From Ephydatia muelleri (taxonomy: Eukaryota > Porifera > Demospongiae > Spongillida > Spongillidae): DNA of 64,000 bases. Shown piece after piece: positions 36,948-48,100 of the stretch; positions within the stretch are counted from its first letter, which is position 1, and the number at the start of each line of letters is the position of its first letter. The position numbers and the translations under genes are program-made. The stretch is from positions 62,001-126,000 of the forward strand of contig JABACO010000010.1 in assembly GCA_013339895.1 (NCBI GenBank), read 5' to 3'. The notes beneath the pieces are model-generated. The model saw only the letters and a list, made by a program, of their open reading frames with translations. It ran no database searches and was not told the DNA's origin.

Positions 36948-38042
36948 TTCTACCCTCCATCCCCCTACTCCAGAATACCTGGGCATCAATGGTGGGTTGG
37001 TAGATGAACAAAAGCTTCTGCCCAGCTAGAAAGAGTTCAGATGCTGGGGGAAAGAGGGGAGAGAGTGGAGAGAGGGGAAAGAGGGGAACACTGAGGTGCA
37101 TGCATCATCATAGGAAGGTAATTCAAAAGGGAGGGGAAGAGGAGCAGGGAGGAAATGTAGGCTCTCAGAAGTTAAGGTGGTGGGGTGGAGTGGGCAGGGT
37201 AGGATGTTATGATGGTGGTATTAAATCTGGTACAAAATTTGACTGCATTAAGTTCACATTTTGCAACATGCATGTGCATTAACCCCCTCACCAATACTAA
37301 CATTCTACAAATGGCAACACGCTATTTTGGTACTCTATAAAATGTAACCCCACCCCACCTGGTTAAACCACACCCACCTGGACAGGGTGGGTTGATAACT
37401 TGTTCGTCCAATTCTGTTCTGTAAGGAAACAATAAATGTTTACATCCTAAACAGACCATATCCCTACAAAAGACATCGTCCATACATCCTTGCATGGTAA
37501 CTGCATGTAGATCTAACGTAATTTCATACAACAGAAGTGTAAATCAACTTTTCCAATCCCAGATAACATTATGAAGGACGAAAATATTTACCCACATAAA
37601 TAAATACTACAAGCAACTTTTTAAGGCTGTAATACTTAATAACATAACATCCACTCTCACACCAATTTTTTGTGCCTACGGTACCTGTACTGCTTTGCTA
37701 CTTTAAAGCTTCGGTAAATGTCTGTAGTACCTCAGTTTCTTGAGTGTTGAGTGCCTGCCTGTGGTATTGCGCATCCACCGCTGGATAATGCTAGTCTCGT
37801 CCCCAGACCTTACACTTCACGTGTTATATGAGCGTTTGTTTATACATTATGCGATAAACATTGCGTCATATTGGTCTGGGGCCGAAACTAGGATAATGCA
37901 TCGTCGTCACAGTTAATTCGGGCATATATATAAACGGGTGTACATGTACCTGTATCTTCTCAGATTGCCTCCTGCTTCTTTCTTCCACCGCCCTCCTCAC
38001 AACTTCATCCTTAGCGCTTCCACCAGAATTCTTAGAGAACAT
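35287..38042 (-). CDS. UBE3B: UBE3B-like HECT-type E3 ligase, N-terminal nine exons
   Basis: Minus-strand exons, all in phase, total 609 nt (203 codons): 38042-37950, 37795-37731, 37418-37378, 37043-36979, 36600-36544, 36451-36347, 36077-36030, 35967-35919 and 35372-35287. The start is MFSKNSGGSAKDEVVRRAVE. An IQ-like segment IIQRWMRNTTGRHSTLKKLR follows, matching the IQ motif near the start of UBE3B. Then SELFLAGQKLLFIYQPTIDA, YWYVTVSLNKQYAVDWIKQV and ILILTDYTLWKFTARAGDAI parallel human [35 protein letters not shown] and MLVTFTDTSTWKIL in order and spacing. The exon at 36600-36544 is the least certain. UBE3B adds ubiquitin to substrates through a C-terminal HECT domain and its IQ motif binds calmodulin. 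Neither the HECT domain nor roughly 800 residues that should follow are visible before the satellite. Confidence 0.85.
35386..35564. repeat. (GGGA)n microsatellite in a UBE3B-like intron
   Basis: Nearly pure GAGG/GGGA repeats. It lies immediately upstream (transcript sense) of the acceptor for the exon 35372-35287, where on the minus strand it forms a long CCCT pyrimidine tract. Confidence 0.95.
36085..36300. repeat. GAGTGAGG-type minisatellite
   Basis: Degenerate units such as GTGAGGAGTGAGGGTGGAGT in the intron between exons 36451-36347 and 36077-36030. Confidence 0.85.
36889..36946. repeat. Poly-C tract
   Basis: About 55 bases, almost all C. On the minus strand it is a G-run downstream of the donor at 36978. 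Its length is likely unreliable in the assembly. Confidence 0.9.
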
Positions 38043-38618
38043 GATTGACAATTATCCAGCTTGAACTTCTGAAAGACGCACACCAACATTAACGGTCGAC
38101 ATTGATATGTTACGTAATGTATAATTTGGCAAGCACGCGGTCTTTAAACACCTTATATATAATCAGATATCTGAACCTGCGGAAGGCCGGAAGCAGGTTA
38201 AATCATGATCCCTGGTTCAAGGAATTGTCTTCAAACGAAGATTTACGAATAGAAGAAAGGTGGGTTGCGTGGAAGGATTGGAACTTTTTTACTCTTAGTG
38301 ATTGGTAGTAACTTAAAGCCACCGATATGTGAGCAATATTTTTTTTTTTTTAATTCTTGGGCAGGATGTATCGACAAGGATGCTTATCAAGATACAGAAG
38401 CTGATAATTTGAAACGCACTATTCTGACAGTGTCTATTGCCATTGACTCCTGGCTGTGTGAGAGAGAGTGTGTGCAACTAACAGCTACAATACGTACATG
38501 AAGACGTGGTTATGACGTCATATTTAGCGAAACACTGTCGAAACATTGCAATGTATTGCGTTTCCAATCCCGTTCCTAAGGTCGTTAATCTATGGTCTCG
38601 TACACTTCTACGAGACTA
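38043..38618. promoter_or_regulatory. Upstream region of the UBE3B-like gene; no gene seen
   Basis: The interval between the UBE3B-like start codon and the left end of the 38.6-kb element. Open frames are short. It must contain the UBE3B-like promoter, but no defined box is recognised. Near 38595-38615, CTCGTACACTTCTACGAGAC is a short palindrome touching the element boundary. Confidence 0.4.
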
Positions 38619-38898
38619 CACAAAAAAAAATTTTTTCTTGTAACGGGTACCGTAATTTTCCTGTACCGATATGAAATAGCGGTTGTTACGGGTTATTCAT
38701 ACATACTGTAATGATGGCGACTTCAACCCGATACAGGCACGTTCGTTGCCATTATTGTAGCTCATCGTAACTAACGGGTCCTCTCCATACCGTATACGGG
38801 TCGTACCGAGGGCGTAAAAGGCCTGATACGAGCCGTGCTTTATAGAGCTGGTGCCAGGGATCGCTAAATATGTTAGTTCGGGATAATTCCTTAGTAAT

Positions 38899-41396
38899 CT
38901 ATTGAATACAATAAATGTTGTAACAGAAAAGCACATTACTCCAATTATTTTCGAATACAAGTTTTGGCATGTCTATTTCTTCTCGTTCTTGGGTTATCTG
39001 CATGTTTCTTTCCACATCTTCATCACATTCGTGGACAAAAGAGACCGCTGCAAGTATGTTGGTGCTATCCACTGAGAGAATAGTTCGTGATAATGAGAAT
39101 AATGGACAGTCTAATTTGTTCAAAAGTGGAGTTCCATCAGCCAGGGCCATTGCTTCAAACCCTTGCACTAAACACACAGATGCACCACTCGATGTTAGCA
39201 TGAGCGTAGTAGGGAGCTGACCATACTTGAACTACAGAGGTATATGTATAAGATAAATGCATTTGAGAGTATTCTGCATTGAGATGATCGTCAAATTACT
39301 GTACCTCATTTATAGGAGTATGTAGCCGAACATATTCACCAGAATGGATAAGCTCATGTTTATGAGAAACAACTGCTCTGTACTGCACAACTGTCTGATT
39401 ATGTACTTCCCCAAAGTCCAGGAGTATTTCAAATGGAGGATTCATGGTGAGGAGTTGGCTGAGAGTTGTCGAAGAGAGATCTTGAATGTCAACTCTGACA
39501 GATTCAAGAGGTACCTTTGTGGAAACCTGGAAAGGGAATGAGTGTTCACAATGACTTAAAGAGCAGCTATGGTCAAACCTTTCATCCACAGCCTGGTTGA
39601 TAAATTCTCTTGGCACAATTTAAGTCCTACATGGGGATGGGGTTAAAATGTGTTGAACTGCCTTTGTTTTGTAAAGTTCACAATGCAATTAGTTGTTCAG
39701 CTTGTGATGGCTCAAAATGGCAGCAGTACGCTATATAAAATACCTGTGTCAAAAAATATCTTAAACTTATGTCAAAACACAGTTAGCAGAACTATACCTT
39801 TGAAATGCTCAGCAACACTTTTTGTTCTCCAGAAGATAGATATAAATCGAGAATGAAAATGGCCATTTGTGACCATGCTTTATAATCTTGACCAACAAAT
39901 GATTGGTGGCAACATTACCATGCATCTTCACAGTTAAATCCAGACATGTTAAATATAGACACTCAAGCAAGAACTTACTGTTTTTGCTCTTTTGACAGCT
40001 TAGGCATCACACACTTCAAGAAGTATTTGCATTAACCCAGTAATTTAGTATGCAACACCTCCATAGGAAGGCTTCTGGAAAAATAATTGTGTTGAAACAA
40101 TTATCTTATACTGCAGGCTTACTTGAATAGGTCTGCTGGAATGTAAAGTAACGAATTTGGGACATCCCTCAATCCCACCTCAGTGCTCTTTTCACTTTTG
40201 CTCTTCGCAGTAAGTTGGGATTGTATGTCACGTATTTTCTACAAAGACTTTTCCGTTCTCTCTTCACTTATTAATTGTGGTGTTGCATCCCTATCAGCCT
40301 AAACAAATTATCCAATGCCATACAAAATAAATGCTTTCAACTTCACTCACCATGCAAAATCGGCAGAACTTCTTAGCTGAGCCTCCAAGGTGGTTGAGCA
40401 GCTGAGATGCACGTCGGCTATCAGTGTTCCACTTCCCCCCATGAAATATCTCACTTCAGTAGAAAATACAACAGGTAGAGTCTGCATAACAGAGTATGGA
40501 AACTTACATATATCTATCTGTTTGCACTGGGTAACGAAAAGAATTGCTGCTTCCAAGGCAGTGAGAAATGACTGATGAAATTGACAACATATAGAATGGT
40601 GTATTTGAAGGAGACAGAACCTGCATAACAATAGTGTGTAGCCGCTGAAATAGTTATGTAACACCTTACTCACATTGGAGGAATGGAATCTGGGAGCTTA
40701 AATTTCTTAACCTGATGGAGGCTTGGTAGTTGGTACTTCCACTCCAGCATCTTTTAATGTTGTCCACATGAAGTGAAGATTAGTCTCTCCCTAATTAATA
40801 AACCCATATACCGATGCAGCATGCACACAATGCTGTACATACCATTGGCCGAGGACTGTGCAGATGAAAGTAAAGACGTGCAAACATTTTTCTTGGAAAT
40901 GAGAAAAAGCTAGCACTGTGTGGAATCTGAGAGTCCTGTTCTTTGTCTACAACTGTTTCAAGTTCCACATCTGTTAAATCAGATTCAGAGTCAGATTCAC
41001 AGTCCAGGACCTCAGATTGAGGCTTCTCATTAAAGAGGTATCCATTTCTTGTACTTCATCCTGCGAATGGGTCATGACAGCCTTAATCAATATTAGGTAA
41101 TAATGAACTCAACAAACAACGAATTCTGTCGCAAGCAACTCAACGTTTGACTGATGCTTCTGAGTTTTAAAATGTCTCGTAAGCCTCCATCTTTGCGTGA
41201 AGCTTACTTTGCAGACCTCACAATGAAACACTGTAGTGCAGTCAGTCACAGTTATTCATAACAATTCGTAACGTAATACTATAAACAAATAAATACTCAT
41301 ATAGAATACAGCATGAGCGCATTCTTTTCACCCTTTATGTATACAAAGCAAAGATGCTTTAAGTTACCTTCTGACAACCGAGAACGGTTCCGCCAT
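38899..41396 (-). CDS. Multi-exon C2H2 zinc-finger protein, probably transposon-encoded
   Basis: Recognised minus-strand exons: a possible start MAEPFSVVR at 41396-41368; about 41235-41118 with one C2H2 finger (FHCEVCKVSFTQRWRLTRHF then KTQKH: C-x2-C-x12-H-x5-H); about 41040-40843, acidic, with LDCESDSESDLTDVE and ending in SFPRKMFARLYFHLHSPRPM; 40790-40712 (GETNLHFMWTTLKDAGVEVP); about 40571-40348 (FLTALEAAILFVTQCKQIDI); 39526-39305 (PFEILLDFGEVHNQTVVQYR); and 39231-38899, ending NVLFCYNIYCIQ and a stop. The last two join in phase. Joins among the first exons are not all settled and at least one exon is missing. A finger followed by a long C-terminal region inside TIR-bounded DNA suggests a transposase or accessory protein, but I see no catalytic triad I can name. 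Confidence 0.55.
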
Positions 41397-41516
41397 TTAT
41401 AATTTGCCAAAACAAAAAATTTGTTCGCCACGTGACTTTGTGGGCAAGAGGGGTGTGGGCATGCATGCAGCAACTAGCGCAATGATCAGAGGCACTTCTC
41501 TACCACGGCATTTAAG

Positions 41517-41804
41517 GAGTGGAGCTGAATCCTCAGGCAGTGTGCAAAACCCTTTGCTTCGTGGTAGGAGCTCTAACCATTCAGAACCCAGTGTGGACAC
41601 ATCCTACCAACCAAGCCACCACAGCCAATTGCCTCCCGCTGCTTTGTCTGTGACCACATGCAGCAACCCCCCAGCGTTGTCCATGCCTCCCAGTCTGTGG
41701 ATCTATCAGTTGTTATGCGGGAGCTGAGTGCAATGAGAAAGGAAATGAAGCAGGCCATTGCTCACCTGGCAGCGATCACATATCTCACCTCACAATTGAA
41801 ATGA
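41517..41804 (+). CDS. Second ORF of the candidate transposon: last exon with CxxC and short coiled coil
   Basis: After the acceptor ATTTAAG at 41516 the frame runs 96 codons to a TGA at 41802-41804. It contains VELNPQAVCKTLCFVVGALT, CFVCDHMQQPPSVV and a C-terminal helix VVMRELSAMRKEMKQAIAHL. C-x2-C with nearby His suggests a partial zinc site, and the helix resembles a dimerisation segment. The 5' exon is not identified; it would have to lie in the ~120 bp before the divergent minus-strand gene or read from the TTG-led frame at 41404. Confidence 0.45.
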
Positions 41805-42197
41805 GTCCGTTCAAGTCCGTATATTAAAATATCCGTTACACTGACATGTTGTTACGGCCAAAATAACAGGTTACTTCGGGCGTGTAAACCGAGCCGTATT
41901 AACATGCACCTTACATCCGGCACCAACCACGTAATATCATACACCATTCCATATGTAACATTTTATCGGTGCACTTACGGGCTGTAAAACGGACCCGTTA
42001 CGATATGTTTTGTACTTACGTGCCGATAATTTACCGAAAATTTTTGGTTGTGTAACTATCTTTATCGTTACTTATAATCAGATGGCATTTCCGGAAAACC
42101 CCTGGGGTATCCCCACAAGCAATAAATTAGCTTGCCGCGTGACCTCCAAAGATATTCAGAGATAACTATTTATTATTAGCCACCGACGTAAAAATAT

Positions 42198-45100
42198 ATG
42201 GCTAACGATGACACCCCGTATCCATCTCTACGGAAGGAACTTGACAGCTGCAACAGAGTACCTGGATTATTGGTTTCTGTAAAGAATCCGGAGGGCCCCG
42301 GCAGGTGTACGAGAACAGGAGATACCAGTACAGGAACTGTAGCTCTACAAGTGAGGTAAGTTAAAATCATTAGTAGCCAACTGTGACCATAAAAGAAACA
42401 CCATGTTCAGAAATGAGACTAACGAAGACTACACGCTGTGTTCATACAAACTTTCCATTGAAGACAATTCAGTTACCTCCAGTCTATCTGATACCTTACC
42501 GTTTGGCGTAGCCAAAGGAAGCGTAAAGGAGATTGAGGTGACGATAAGGTGCGTCGACGTTGATTCTGCCAGCTTCCTTAGAATGTTGTAAACAGTAAGC
42601 TATTGAAATAATGTTTTTTAATATATACTAATGCTTGTATCAGATAATGCTTGGTGTACTTATTAATAAAATTACTCATCCCTCCCCATTCTTTCTCTCC
42701 CTCCCCTTCCCCTCTCTCCCTCGCATTCCTCCCTCCTCTCCCCTCTCCTCTCCCCCTTCCCTCCTCTCCCTCTCCTTCCCCTCCCTCCCCCTCCCTCCCT
42801 TTCTCAACAGTGGCACATACGATGTTTTTGACAACCGTCTTGTATTTGATTTTGGAGGTGATGTGAAATGCAGCTGTCACATTCGTCTTGTTGTGGTCAG
42901 TGACATCCTCCAATTGATTGCACCCAATGGCAAATTTGAACCAAAGAAGAGGAAATTTGACTACCTAAGCAGACAATCTAATACAGTGGAGGGAGAGAAA
43001 CCTCCTTCGTAAGTGTGCACATACATGCATATAATGCACCGCTAGCTCATGACTACTGATGTCAGAATTTAAAAGAAAAAACAGACATTAAAACCTCATT
43101 CGATAAGTACACATTCTCTGATTTGATTCTGAGATAGCCAGTATGTTCAGGGGACCTGATCTCCATTTTCATCTATGATGGATTAACATGCAGCTTGATA
43201 GTGCACATTTGCATGTCTTAGACAATAGCAGAAATGCCCCATACATAGGAAGACATCCGCACAAAAATTCCAATTTGAATTCTGAAACTTTTTAAAATAT
43301 AGCAGAAGTTTTTGTTCTTTGCACTATAATAATTTCAGTTTCAGATTGTTATGCTTTGGGAAGTTAAAATCAAGATATGTTTTTGTGACAAGTTTAATTT
43401 CTACTGCACGCGCATAAAAAGAATTTCAATATTCTGGTTTGTAACTTAACTCCAGCTGGAATAATTTGTAGCTGCCTAATATACCGGTCACTGTACTACG
43501 ACAGATCGAAAATGCATCACAACATTATTGTTTGCTACTTGAAACTGTGTGGTCATGATCACAATCTGAAATATAATTTTAAAAACATGGCGCTAACCAC
43601 GTGTACAACAGAAGAATAGAGAAAGTTGGTGGGATATAGGAATTGGAGGCAAAAGTGGTGTATAAAGGAGGGGAACAAGGTTTTGAGAAAAGGGTAACGA
43701 GACAAAAATCCTATATTTAGCACGTGTAAATGTAACGAACCAAATGAAGTGATAAATGTAGGATTTTTGTCTCGTTACCCTTTTCTCAAAACCTTGTTCC
43801 CCTCCTTTTTACACCATCTTTTGCCTCCAATTCCTATATCCCACCAACTTTCTCCTTAGAGAATGTTTTTCTTTACTTGTTTCCTCTCGAAGAATGATAC
43901 ATATCCTTACAAACTTGCTAAGGTGTATTTTACTCGCCGTTTGTCATTGCCTCAGCAACATATTTAAGCATCTGCCTAATGAGAGCAAAAACCATCACCC
44001 ACGAGTGCACCTGATAGAATGCTATTATACAATAATACATTATTAACAAGTGCTTAGATCACATCATGCATGTAAGCTATAAACCAGTACAACACTAGCG
44101 CTTATAACATGTTAGTAACACATATTTGGGTGTGAAACAAAGCCAACATATTTATTGCCTAGCAACACAATGTTTACAGGTATGTCACAATTGCAGCTGC
44201 TCTACATGGAAACGCGCATATAAACATCGAGTATATTTTTTGTGTGGTAGCATCTCTCCGCCTCACACTTCCTTTCCGACGCTTCTGATATACCGCCCTT
44301 TTCGCTGAACGCGCAGCAAAAGGGTTTCTCCAATGTTTTCTTTTGAAAACCCGATTTGTCACTGAACTCCTTTTGTCTCTTAGAAGCTCGTTCATATCGC
44401 TTCCTCTAAGTCTTATCAGATTCTAAGTCGAATTCTAAATATACGTGAATGTCGTCATGGGAACACAGCATTCCTGATTACATGTATAAGTATCATGCTA
44501 ATTCATATATCTGATAGCTGAAGATGTCCTTCCAGGCGATTCTGAAGCGATTGGTATAGTTTGCGCTCTTTAAAACCATTCCTATCCAGAATATACTGAG
44601 CCGAGAAGTCAACGACGACGGAGAAGACTTGGTCTGCGAACAAGGAAAAGCACGAACGTTTTTGTTCTCTTAAACTAAAAGCAAGCAGTTTGAAGAACAA
44701 AACATTAAAATGACCGTCTTTGCCTTCTGGTTCGATAGGAACAAAGTTGGTAAACTATCCGTTTCTTGGTACGTGAGTTATACGCTGTTAGCGGTTTTTT
44801 AATGATTTCACGACCCGGGTCAATTCCTATATAGGAACTACTAACGCAGGTCCTGATAATTAAGTCTTAAATTCCTTTAATACCATACATGTCTATGAGA
44901 AGCAACATTTTGCATTAAGGAAAAAAATTATTCAATAGAAAGGGGGTGATTTTTAAACAAAATTATGCCTACCAGACATTGAGGTATATTTCTGAACCCC
45001 GGCAAAAGTTGTAGCTACCTTGGCTGGTTAATTAAAATCAACTATTCAAAATGTCTGTACATTTTAAATAGTAGCATTCATTGAATTTACTTGAATGTAT

Positions 45101-48100
45101 CAAGGTATCGCTTACATAAAATTTCAAAAATAAATCAAATTTGAACTGTAGGTTATTCTACGTGTATTAGGTCAAAAATACACTATTTTAACTCTCATCT
45201 ATTTTGATGTCCGCCAATTTCTTGATATGAGCGGAAGTAATTCGAGTAAATTGCAGGTATCTGAACGCTGTAGAAACCTCGCGAGGCACTTACAATGTCA
45301 CTGGCGGACGGAGGGGGGGGTTGGGGGGGTTGCAACCCCCCCTTTCCTCCTATTACATAATACGCAAAATGCGGCATAAGTAAAAAAAAAACTCGTAATT
45401 TTTTCATGCATTTTAGCACACCGAATTAACGTTTTCAAAAGCTTCCGCGCTTCGCACGGGAGGGGACACATCCCCCTCCTGCACCTTCCCCCTTTTGATG
45501 ATCCCCCTCCACTACAACCCCCCCTTTCTTTAAATCCTGCGTCCGCCACTGAATGTAGAATACCATTATATATTGCTACACGTTGCTACACAAAAATTGC
45601 GCTTGCGCAATGAAGTAAATAACTTCCATAGGGTATTATGGACCATTGAAACATAGGTGTATAGAATTACCCTAATTTGATACTGCTACCTTTGTAATCT
45701 ACATGATTTATAATACCCTCGGGCCCTTTGTAGCGCCCTTGCTACGCTCGGGACACTACAGCCCAGGGCCCTCGGGTATTCTAAATCACGTAGATCCCTC
45801 GGTCCAGTATTTAACTTGCATATGGTACGTGCAATGGCATGGTTGGAATGGAGGGGCAGGGCAAACCTGCATACTTGTCAGTATTTTCTAGTTTACTGAT
45901 GATTATGTGGAGATGCATAAGTTTATAGTGATCGTATGGGCATGCTTCCCTAGGTCTGGGGATGCTTCAGCTGACCTTATAGGAAAGCCAAGTGGTGTTC
46001 CTCAGAACATAAGAAGGCGTCCAAAGAAGAGCTGCCTTCCCGCACTGACACAGGTCTGGGGTCTGGTCACTTTTCCTTTCTCTGTCTTATTGCTTGTCTT
46101 CTGCAATAGCCACTGACAATGGAGAACTACAGTGACCACTTCCACAAGCTGCTGTGGTTGGAGGAGCTGGGAAGGGAGGGAGACGTGAGGCAGTATGACA
46201 TGTTCTCAGTAAGTCCACCTGTGTCAATGTGATGTACAGGCAGTTATGTTGTACGCAAGAAGTTTTTTTGTTCCAATCCATTAACCTAGTTATTAGAACT
46301 ATATGCTGAACATCAGTGCACGTTTAGGGGAGGTATTCCCTTTCATACTTAGTCTACTCTACACTATTCTAAAATGCAGCTGGGTCATGGAAAAAATGAG
46401 CGAGTGGGGGATGAGGAGGAGGCCTGAAAGGGTTTAGGACTGGGGAGGAGGAATATGTGTTGTAGCTATTTGATAGCATGTGGTCTTATGCTGTACCATC
46501 TCTGCTATGGCACATAAAAATGTACTCTGTGTGCTGACTGAAGGTGACCCTTACTGCTGGTGTTAGCTACTTATATCTGAATGTGCCTGGTCTGGATAAA
46601 CGTAAAGATCCAGTGATGAAAGGAGACAAACTGATTTTCAGTCAACCTGGTGAGTCCAAGTACTGAGATAGAAGGTGCAGTCACTAAGCCTATTATCTCC
46701 CATCCAGAAGTACCCTCCTTGGAGGCTGTACTTAATAGTGAGGGAGGAACTGAACAGGAAGCCACACCTACTCAACAGGAAGCTGCACCTTCCTTTGCCC
46801 GTAAGTGATGGGATGTACATGTATTTAGCACAAAAGCCTATATATCACCTTTCATCGTCATGTAGGAAGATATAACAACTACATCGCCTATGTTCATGAG
46901 GTGGGGTAATTGCTATGTAAGTAGATGTATGGATTGAAGTGTGTAACTTCAATTAGATAATTGGAGAGCAATTGAAACTGAAGTTCCACCATTCATTCCA
47001 TAACTCCAGAGAGCTGTGGAGCAGAAAGTATGACGTGATGTTTACAGTGAACAGGTAAGAACAAAGAGAGCGAAATGACTCTTTAAGTTATTGGTTTCAC
47101 TTTCACTTTAAGAGGTCCTCTGAGGAGAATGCACCAAGCACTTGACAGTACTGAGAAAGTTGGAGCTGCAAGTAAGTGGTTTCTGCTGCTTTTTTAGAAT
47201 CACAATCTGTGGGCAGCTCTGTTTCCAAGGACAAGACTCTCGCCTCCAATATCCCTGGCTCATGTTCCCTTTGATTTCATCAATAAAAAATTGAACGCTC
47301 GACAGAAGTGTGCAGTAGAAGCCATTGTTAGTGCAGCTTGCCGTCCAATCCCATACATCCTGTTTGGGCCTCCTGGGACAGGCAAAACGGTCACTGTGGT
47401 AGAGTCAATCATTCAAGTTAGTCATTAATTTAAGATTGCAGATGTAGTAAATGTATTGGAATCTAAATGTGTTCATTTTTATGTGCATGCATACATATAA
47501 TTGATGTAAGCATATCAGCAGACTATGCAGGGAGCTATAGCACACAGTAGCAGTGATCAGGGAGCTATAGCACACAGTAGCAATGATCAGTGAGCTATAG
47601 CACACAGTAGCAGGGATCAGGGAGCTATAGCACACAGTAGCAGGGATCAGGGAGCTATAGCACACAATAGCTGTAATCAGGGAGCTATAGCACACAATAG
47701 CAGTGATCAGGGAGTTAGAGCACACAGTAGCAATGATCAGGAAGCTATAGCACACAGTAGCAGGGATCAGGGAGCTATAGCACACAGTAGCAGGGATCAG
47801 GGAGCTATAGCACACAATAGCTGTAATCAGGGAGCTATAGCACACAATAGCAGTGTTCAGGGAGTTAGAGCACACAGTAGCAATGATCAGGAAGCTATAG
47901 CACACAGTAGCAGGGATCAGGGAGCTATAGCACATTGCAGTGAATGGGGAGCTATATATAGTAAATATGTATGTGCACTCAAGGAATTGTGTTTAATAAT
48001 TATCTTTATACTCCTGCAGGTTTATCTGCGTCACCCTTCATGCAAGATTCTTGCCTGTGCTCCTTCCAACAGTGCTACAGACCTGCTGGTCAGTAGGGTA

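Larger units (their letters stand above)
38619..42052. mobile_element. Candidate two-gene DNA transposon with AT-rich TIRs and subterminal repeats
   Basis: The left end CACAAAAAAAAATTTT at 38619 and the right end AAAATTTTTGGTTGTG at 42052 are inverted repeats (14 of 16 match), flanked by TA on both sides. About 250 bp inside each end is dense in CCGTTA/TAACGG and ACGGGT/ACCCGT motifs (e.g. 38640-38830 and 41805-42010), as in elements with subterminal transposase-binding repeats. Between them lie a multi-exon minus-strand zinc-finger gene whose stop is at 38899 and a plus-strand exon whose stop is at 41804, so both genes end just where the subterminal repeats begin. It lies between the UBE3B-like and MOV10-like start codons. 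Superfamily not assigned; a 2-bp TA (or TWA) duplication would be compatible with several. Confidence 0.6.

Noticed and set aside
44174-44700. Two minus-strand ORFs inside MOV10-like intron 3 as a nested gene
   Set aside because: No start context, splice support or recognised motif; lengths are ordinary for chance frames.
47405-47935. 176-codon minus-strand ORF rich in CYSSLI repeats
   Set aside because: Reads the 30-bp minisatellite inside a MOV10-like intron.
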